5,901 bases of DNA from Microcaldota archaeon (GTDB taxonomy: Archaea > Micrarchaeota > Micrarchaeia > Micrarchaeales > CABMGC01), in contig JAJZKF010000035.1 of the NCBI GenBank assembly GCA_021804305.1, forward strand, positions 1-5,901, in the 5' to 3' direction. The position numbers and the translations under genes are program-made. Positions 1 to 3,556 of this stretch are shown here, piece after piece. The notes below the pieces were generated by a model that was given only the letters and a program-made list of their open reading frames with translations, was not told the origin of the DNA and made no database searches. Positions within the stretch are counted from its first letter, which is position 1. Each line of letters opens with the position of its first letter.

Positions 1-717
1 TATTATTATGTCATCTATGCTTGTAACTACGTCACCTGTGAGGGAGTCGATCTCCTTTATGCTGCCTATGGTCTCCCCGTCCAACTCCATCCTTATTATG
101 TTGCTCTCGTATGCAGGTATGACATCTATGGTATCTCCGCGAACCCTGAACTTTCCAGGCTCAAGGTTCTGGTCATTGCGCTGGTACTGTATCTCGACAA
201 GTGAGGATAGCAGGGCCTTCCTTGACATGCCCGCATTCTTTCTCAGGTGCACGGACATCTTCATGAAATCGTCCGGATTCCCTATGCCATATATGCAGCT
301 GATGCTGGCGACAACTATGGTGTCCTTCCGGCTCAGGAGGCTGGAAACCGCATGAAGCCTCATCTTCTCTATCTGCTCATTGACCGCCGAGTCCTTCTCT
401 ATGTAGGTGTCTGTGGTTGGAATGTAGGACTCAGGTTGATAGTAGTCATAATATGAGACAAAGTACTCGACCCGGTTTTCAGGGAAGAATTCGCTTAATT
501 CGGTATAGAGTTGGGCTGCAAGAGTCTTGTTGTGGGCTATTATCAGGGTCGGCTTTTGCAGCTTTTGTATAACGTTTGCCATGACGAACGTTTTGCCGCT
601 TCCGGTTATGCCTAGAAGGGTCTCCTTCTTGAACTGCGAGAAGCCCGATACGATCTCGCTTATCGCCTGCTCCTGCCCTGGCGAGGTCTTATAGCTGGAT
701 TTAAGCGCAAATTTCAT
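1..717 (-). CDS. uvrB: UvrABC excinuclease subunit B, N-terminal 239 residues (cut by window edge)
   Basis: UvrB is the helicase-like subunit that takes damaged DNA from UvrA, verifies the lesion and recruits UvrC for incision in nucleotide excision repair. The visible 239 residues begin with ATG at 717 and run open off the left edge. Seen: Walker A GITGSGKT at residues 36-43 with K42 as the nucleotide-binding lysine; the motif IAHNKTLAAQLY near 60-71; and the tyrosine-rich beta-hairpin YFVSYYDYYQPESY at 85-98, which clamps one DNA strand. The motif VASISCIYGIG follows near 136-146, then the start of the UvrA-interacting domain 2. The family is usually about 650-680 residues, so the later helicase motifs and the UvrC-binding C-terminus lie outside the window. 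The gene is transcribed divergently from its right-hand neighbours, with a TATA element at 754-763. UvrABC genes in archaea are generally held to come from bacteria. Identity is near certain. Confidence 0.97.
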   Translation of the reverse strand, partial: MKFALKSSYKTSPGQEQAISEIVSGFSQFKKETLLGITGSGKTFVMANVIQKLQKPTLIIAHNKTLAAQLYTELSEFFPENRVEYFVSYYDYYQPESYIPTTDTYIEKDSAVNEQIEKMRLHAVSSLLSRKDTIVVASISCIYGIGNPDDFMKMSVHLRKNAGMSRKALLSSLVEIQYQRNDQNLEPGKFRVRGDTIDVIPAYESNIIRMELDGETIGSIKEIDSLTGDVVTSIDDIII

Positions 718-753
718 TGACCATCATCGTTTTTCTCTATCTGCCTTTCAAAG

Positions 754-763
754 CTTTTATATC
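754..763 (-). promoter_or_regulatory. TATA box for uvrB, possibly bidirectional
   Basis: On the minus strand this reads GATATAAAAG, a good archaeal box A centred about 42 bases before the uvrB ATG. It predicts a start of transcription near 733 and a leader of about 16 bases. Read on the plus strand, TTTTATAT also fits box A and would place a start near 785, just ahead of the small ORF at 793. The assignment rests on spacing and sequence only. Confidence 0.6.
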
Positions 764-792
764 CCTACTCAACCTTCGCATAGCGCCTACCA

Positions 793-948
793 ATGCAGCG
801 CGCAGTGGAATGCGACTTGGACATTGCAGGATTCCGGACAGATTTAAAGGTGTTAAATGGTATTTTTGATTTGCAATCAAAACTGCTTAAAGTAGTTCAT
901 CTTTGGGAATCGCTACAAAAACAATATATAAATACTTATCCAATGTAA
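793..948 (+). CDS. Possible 51-residue small ORF, hypothetical
   Basis: An uninterrupted ORF of 51 codons fills most of the gap between uvrB and the basic-protein gene. It starts at ATG 793, with an in-frame TAG at 781-783 just upstream, and ends in TAA 25 bases before the next start. For it: a plus-strand TATA-like element at 756-762 sits about 34 bases upstream, and the second half could form an amphipathic helix (around FDLQSKLLKVVHLWESLQ). Against it: Arg codons are CGC and CGG and several Leu codons are TTA or TTG, unlike the AGG- and CTT/CTG-rich neighbours. It also contains a strong inverted repeat and the TATA box of the next gene, which suggest regulatory rather than coding DNA. No family is recognised. 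It may be a chance ORF. Confidence 0.25.
   Translation: MQRAVECDLDIAGFRTDLKVLNGIFDLQSKLLKVVHLWESLQKQYINTYPM
864..882. promoter_or_regulatory. Perfect inverted repeat, candidate operator
   Basis: The 19 bases TTTTGATTTGCAATCAAAA form 8-base arms (864-871 and 875-882) around a 3-base centre, with no mismatches. The repeat ends about 43 bases before the TATA box at 925-933, where archaeal activators or repressors often bind. The short centre and AT-rich arms suit a dimeric HTH protein better than an RNA hairpin terminator, and no T-run follows directly. Which protein binds is unknown; the winged-HTH response regulator in this window is one candidate by proximity. Confidence 0.5.
925..933 (+). 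promoter_or_regulatory. TATA box for the small basic protein gene
   Basis: TATATAAAT, preceded by an A-rich stretch that could act as a BRE, is centred about 45 bases before the ATG at 974. It predicts a transcript start near 955 and a leader of about 19 bases. The sequence is a close match to archaeal box A. Confidence 0.7.
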
Positions 949-964
949 GTCATAAAAACTGGTC

Positions 965-971
965 GCTGATC
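965..971 (+). promoter_or_regulatory. Shine-Dalgarno-like GCTGATC before the basic protein gene
   Basis: GCTGATC matches 6 of 7 bases of GGTGATC, the 3' part of the sequence complementary to the 16S rRNA tail. It ends two bases before ATG 974. This is the same register as the sites before the response regulator gene and, by its GGTG part, the surface-protein gene, which supports ATG 974 as the start. Confidence 0.45.
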
Positions 972-973
972 AA

Positions 974-1279
974 ATGCCAAATAAGAAATCTTCAAGGGGA
1001 AAATCATCGAGTAAGCTCGCCGCCTTTAATAGAACACAGGAGATATATAAACTTTTAGAGAAGGGAATTATCGAGAGCGAAGCGCTTCTTAGCACCGCAG
1101 CGGACAGGCCAACCGATGATGCGCATGTGCTGGACCTGCTTGAAAGCGCAAATGCCCCGAGCCCACAGTATCATTCTGGATCCACTAGGAAGTCCAGGCA
1201 GGCAAAGGGGCGCAGGTCTGCAAAACCTTCAAATAGCTCCAAAAAGAAGGCGACTGCGGCCAAAAAGAGAAGAAGATAA
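974..1279 (+). CDS. Small highly basic protein, probable nucleic-acid binder (hypothetical)
   Basis: This 101-residue protein matches no family I recognise. It has three parts. Residues 1-14 are short and basic (K4, K5, R8, K10, K14). Residues 15-60 are a mixed-charge, probably helical core containing TQEIYKLLEKGIIESEALL and HVLDLLES. Residues 71-101 form a low-complexity tail with 15 Lys or Arg in about 30 residues, ending KKRRR. There are no Cys, no membrane segment and no signal peptide. Such tails resemble those of histone H1-like or other architectural nucleic-acid-binding proteins, so DNA or RNA binding is inferred from composition only. The ATG is supported by the TATA box at 925-933 and the ribosome-site-like GCTGATC at 965-971. 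The gene converges on the response regulator with five bases between stop codons. Function is open; reality as a gene is fairly sure. Confidence 0.8.
   Translation: MPNKKSSRGKSSSKLAAFNRTQEIYKLLEKGIIESEALLSTAADRPTDDAHVLDLLESANAPSPQYHSGSTRKSRQAKGRRSAKPSNSSKKKATAAKKRRR
1259..1279 (-). terminator. T-rich tract, candidate terminator of the response regulator transcript
   Basis: Immediately past the response regulator stop, the minus strand is T- and C-rich, including a TTTTT run at 1262-1266. It is the complement of the AAA/AGA codons for the basic tail of the facing gene. Archaeal intrinsic termination relies on U-tracts without a required hairpin, so this stretch could end the transcript. A second run of T lies further on, near 1239-1243. 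Confidence 0.35.
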
Positions 1280-1284
1280 TCCGG

Positions 1285-2478
1285 CTAGTCCTCCTTTGTA
1301 GCTTTGCCTATAGAGAGCCTTACACCACCCTGACCTCGGGTTATGGTTATGTCGAGGTTCTCGCTTCCGAACATGCGCCTTAGTTCGTCGTAGGTATATG
1401 ACCCTATCGAAGTCTTGTCCTTTCCCTTTAGGATCTCGCTCCTCTTCGCCTTTAGGTAGTCCTTCTCTATCGGGGTGTATGACAAGTCCAGCTTAGGGGC
1501 TTCTGCACCATATATGTCATCTATTCCAAGCTCGATGGGCTTGTAGCCCTCGCTTTGGTATATGAATGGGAGCACTGCTGCGAACTCTGACCGCGTATCA
1601 GGTATCATCCGCTCAATCTTGTCCTGGTTGCCGCCTATGACGAAATCATCGCTGTTAAGGAATCCGACAAACACATCCGAGCCGCGCTCCTTGACCTTGT
1701 CCTGCAGCAGCTGTGAGACGAGCCTGAGTATAGTTATCCCCGAATCGGTTCCGAATCTCTGGGCGAATTCTGCTATCCCTTCAACGCGCATCCTCCCAAG
1801 CTCATAGTTGCTGTCGTTGCTCTTTACCGCTTTCTCAACCGCATCGGATATCTTAGCCTCGTTTGGAAGGTCTACAAGCGGGTCGAACTTCTTTCCCTTC
1901 TTCTTGAGGAAGATCGTTACAAGACTCCTGAGTTCGACTGGGTCAAATGGCTTCTTTATGTAGTAGTCTGCACCGTACTTTATTCCCTTGAACCTGTTGG
2001 ACGTCGGATCCATTGCGCTTACTATTATTACTATCGTGTCGCTAAGGCTTGGCGACTTCTTTATTGTCTGGCATATCTCAAGGCCGTCGAGCCCAGGAAG
2101 CATCAGATCGAGGATGACCAGGTCCGGCTTCTCGTACTTTATCTTCTCGAGTGCCTCCTTTCCATCATACATTTGTGTTATCTCAAAGCCGCTGCCCACG
2201 CTTAGAGACATTAGCTTGTTGATGTTCTTGTCATCCTCTACTATCACTATCCGCCTAAGAACGTTCTCATTCTGCAGAACGTAATATGTGAGTATGCCTC
2301 CGCTGCTCCTTGATGCAATCGTGTTGGCGTCCTCAAGCTCCTTGAGGCTCTTCTTTAGCACATCCTCTGTGGTATTGAGCGAGGACGCAAAGCTCCTTAG
2401 CTCGCTATAGGTAACTTCCTGCCGGTCATTTATCATTGCTACTATGTCAGGTTTTATGTCCGAACTTAGAGAGTCCAT
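1285..2478 (-). CDS. Response regulator: winged HTH - receiver - degenerate GGDEF
   Basis: This is a 397-residue soluble response regulator. Residues 1-70 look like a winged helix-turn-helix (helices around DIVAMIND, TYSELRSFASSL and TTEDVLKKSLKELEDA, then a wing ending ILTYYVL). Residues 76-192 are an intact receiver with acidic pocket E81/D82/D83, phosphoacceptor D124 in VILDLMLPG, switch S154 and K176 in IKKPF. Residues 198 to about 355 follow the GGDEF plan: FDPLVDLPN at 197-206 mirrors the D-LTGL-NR opening, but the signature is NSDDF at 275-279. Loss of both glycines makes diguanylate cyclase activity unlikely. About 40 further residues follow. The ATG at 2478 is preferred over the longer ORF beginning at 2550, because a TATA-like element lies at 2511-2518 and GGCGATC lies two bases before the ATG. 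The likely partner is the kinase encoded at 3557-5809. DNA binding and pairing are inferred. Confidence 0.92.
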   Translation of the reverse strand: MDSLSSDIKPDIVAMINDRQEVTYSELRSFASSLNTTEDVLKKSLKELEDANTIASRSSGGILTYYVLQNENVLRRIVIVEDDKNINKLMSLSVGSGFEITQMYDGKEALEKIKYEKPDLVILDLMLPGLDGLEICQTIKKSPSLSDTIVIIVSAMDPTSNRFKGIKYGADYYIKKPFDPVELRSLVTIFLKKKGKKFDPLVDLPNEAKISDAVEKAVKSNDSNYELGRMRVEGIAEFAQRFGTDSGITILRLVSQLLQDKVKERGSDVFVGFLNSDDFVIGGNQDKIERMIPDTRSEFAAVLPFIYQSEGYKPIELGIDDIYGAEAPKLDLSYTPIEKDYLKAKRSEILKGKDKTSIGSYTYDELRRMFGSENLDITITRGQGGVRLSIGKATKED

Positions 2479-2487
2479 CCGATCGCC
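2479..2487 (-). promoter_or_regulatory. GGCGATCGG leader motif before the response regulator ATG
   Basis: On the minus strand GGCGATCGG directly precedes ATG 2478. GGCGATC differs by one base from GGTGATC, the sequence complementary to the 16S tail, so it may be a ribosome-binding site. Eight of its bases (GCGATCGG) recur just before the kinase ATG. The match decides the start of this gene in favour of 2478. Confidence 0.5.
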
Positions 2488-2510
2488 AATTCTAATAGCC
2501 AACAAAGGAA

Positions 2511-2518
2511 TAAATAAG
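2511..2518 (-). promoter_or_regulatory. TATA-like element for the response regulator gene
   Basis: The minus strand reads CTTATTTA, centred about 37 bases before ATG 2478, predicting a start of transcription near 2488 and a leader of about 10 bases. It is a weaker box A than the others in the window. It lies inside the longer version of the ORF, which argues against a start at 2550. Confidence 0.4.
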
Positions 2519-2550
2519 TTCTTTATCTTGCTGCTCCTCCATGTTCGCAA

Positions 2551-2559
2551 AATATAAAA
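2551..2559 (+). promoter_or_regulatory. TATA box for the surface protein gene
   Basis: AATATAAAA is a strong box A match. It predicts transcription from about 2581, downstream of the ATG codons at 2541 and 2577, so it points to the GTG at 2598 as the start, with a leader of about 17 bases. The divergent element for the response regulator lies about 40 bases away. Confidence 0.6.
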
Positions 2560-2587
2560 GCTATGTACATCTTAATATGCAGTGTTT

Positions 2588-2592
2588 AGGTG
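2588..2592 (+). promoter_or_regulatory. Shine-Dalgarno AGGTG deciding a GTG start
   Basis: AGGTG is complementary to the 16S rRNA tail and ends five bases before GTG 2598. That puts it in the same register as the GCTGATC and GGCGATC sites of the neighbouring genes. With the TATA box at 2551-2559 it favours GTG 2598 over the upstream ATG codons. Confidence 0.5.
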
Positions 2593-2597
2593 TATTT

Positions 2598-3551
2598 GTG
2601 CAGTTGGGAATAAAGGGCATTGGAGTAATAGTACTAATAATATTGGCAGTTGGAGCTTACCTTGCCCTTGGACAAGGCCCATCGACGCTGTCTAGCAAGA
2701 CCACGGTTTCGCTTCCACGGAACGGGAGCTACAACTTCTATCTTTATGGAAGCCAGAATGTCTCGTCAATGCTTGTACAATCACTATCGCCATCAAACGT
2801 CACCATATATCTTGGCAAAAGGCCGTTGCTGCTAAACAACATAGTGGTGCTGCATCTTTCGCCGGGGGAGGCAAACAACGTCAGCCTTAAGAGTTCGCAG
2901 ACCGCCGACCTTAACGTCATGCTTGAATCTGCCACATCTTCATCTGCGACTGTTGTCCTTACATATGTTCCTGCAGGTTTTGGAGTGGGGGTCACGCCAG
3001 GCTTGAAGTACATAAGCCTGACCGGATCACAGCCACTGCAGGCGGCAACGACAACTGCGGCGCAGGCAACCACCACGGTTGCCGCGGTCCAGACGACGAC
3101 AAAACCAACCACGACAGTGCAGGCCAATAATAGCCTCTCGGCTCTCGAAGAAGTGAATTCATCTAACCTTGGCCAGATGGTAAGCGGATACAATCTCCTC
3201 TTCCAGAAGGATTTCAAGGCCTGCACGCAAAGCACATATGACACCGAATTTGCGACGCAGTATGGAATGGTGCCCACAGGGAGCATGAGCTTCTATAACG
3301 CGACGCTTCAGGTGCCGCAGAGGATGTCAAGCGGTGTAAAACCAATAGGAGGAAGCATATTCAATGTAACTTATGATGAGGTTACTGGATCTGGCAACAG
3401 GAAGTTCGGGACTGTGAGCTACAACCTAACTGGACAATTCATAGTTACTTCGGTCTTTACTGGTGACTTTGGAAGAAGCTACAGCGCTGTCCTTGAGAAT
3501 TATACCGTACTAAACAAGTCAACTGATAATTGCGCAACATTTGGAGTGTAA
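2598..3551 (+). CDS. Membrane-anchored, sequon-rich surface protein with Thr-rich linker (hypothetical)
   Basis: This is a 317-residue extracytoplasmic protein of no family I recognise. A seven-residue N-terminus with one Lys leads into a hydrophobic helix at about 6-24 (IGVIVLIILAVGAYLALG), either an anchor or an uncleaved signal. Two extracellular parts follow, about 25-148 and 175-317, both of beta-rich appearance, joined by a linker at 149-174 with 12 Thr in four TTT triplets plus Ala, Val, Gln and Pro. Eleven N-X-S/T sequons (N42, 54, 67, 94, 178, 187, 234, 256, 276, 301, 306) suggest heavy N-glycosylation. The only two Cys, C209 and C312, lie in the second part and could form a disulfide. 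GTG 2598 is chosen from the TATA box and AGGTG site; ATG 2577 or 2541 would give 324 or 336 residues. It lies between the response regulator and kinase genes and may be their target. Ligand or role is unknown. Confidence 0.85.
   Translation: MQLGIKGIGVIVLIILAVGAYLALGQGPSTLSSKTTVSLPRNGSYNFYLYGSQNVSSMLVQSLSPSNVTIYLGKRPLLLNNIVVLHLSPGEANNVSLKSSQTADLNVMLESATSSSATVVLTYVPAGFGVGVTPGLKYISLTGSQPLQAATTTAAQATTTVAAVQTTTKPTTTVQANNSLSALEEVNSSNLGQMVSGYNLLFQKDFKACTQSTYDTEFATQYGMVPTGSMSFYNATLQVPQRMSSGVKPIGGSIFNVTYDEVTGSGNRKFGTVSYNLTGQFIVTSVFTGDFGRSYSAVLENYTVLNKSTDNCATFGV
3042..3119 (+). repeat. Degenerate Thr-triplet linker repeat inside the surface protein gene
   Basis: Four Thr-Thr-Thr triplets are spaced 5-8 residues apart. 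Their codons differ (acg-aca-act, acc-acc-acg, acg-acg-aca, acc-acg-aca), so this is a protein-level repeat kept by selection for composition rather than a recent DNA expansion. It is a likely flexible or O-glycosylated spacer. Confidence 0.6.
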
Positions 3552-3556
3552 AAGGA

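Noticed and set aside
8..355. Plus-strand ORF of 115 codons
   Set aside because: It lies antisense to uvrB, whose frame has unmistakable family motifs, so it is a shadow frame.
718..735. Box C-like ATGATGG on the minus strand, a possible C/D box guide RNA
   Set aside because: It overlaps the uvrB leader and I found no convincing D, C' and D' boxes at suitable spacing.
864..882. Assignment of the palindrome as an FNR/CRP box
   Set aside because: The half-sites TTGAT and ATCAA fit, but the spacer is five bases rather than four, the context is archaeal, and no CRP/FNR gene is seen here.
2541..2597. 19-residue N-terminal extension of the surface protein
   Set aside because: The TATA box at 2551-2559 lies within it, and the TATA box and the AGGTG site both point to the GTG at 2598.
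3042..3119. Possible CRISPR or tandem DNA repeat
   Set aside because: The repetition is at the Thr-codon level with varied synonymous codons and no regular unit or spacers, inside an open reading frame.
2744..3286. Minus-strand ORF of 180 codons inside the surface protein gene
   Set aside because: It is long only because the Thr/Ala/Val-rich linker and codon bias leave few stops on the other strand. Its product is a poly-Val/Ala/Cys artefact with no promoter or ribosome site.
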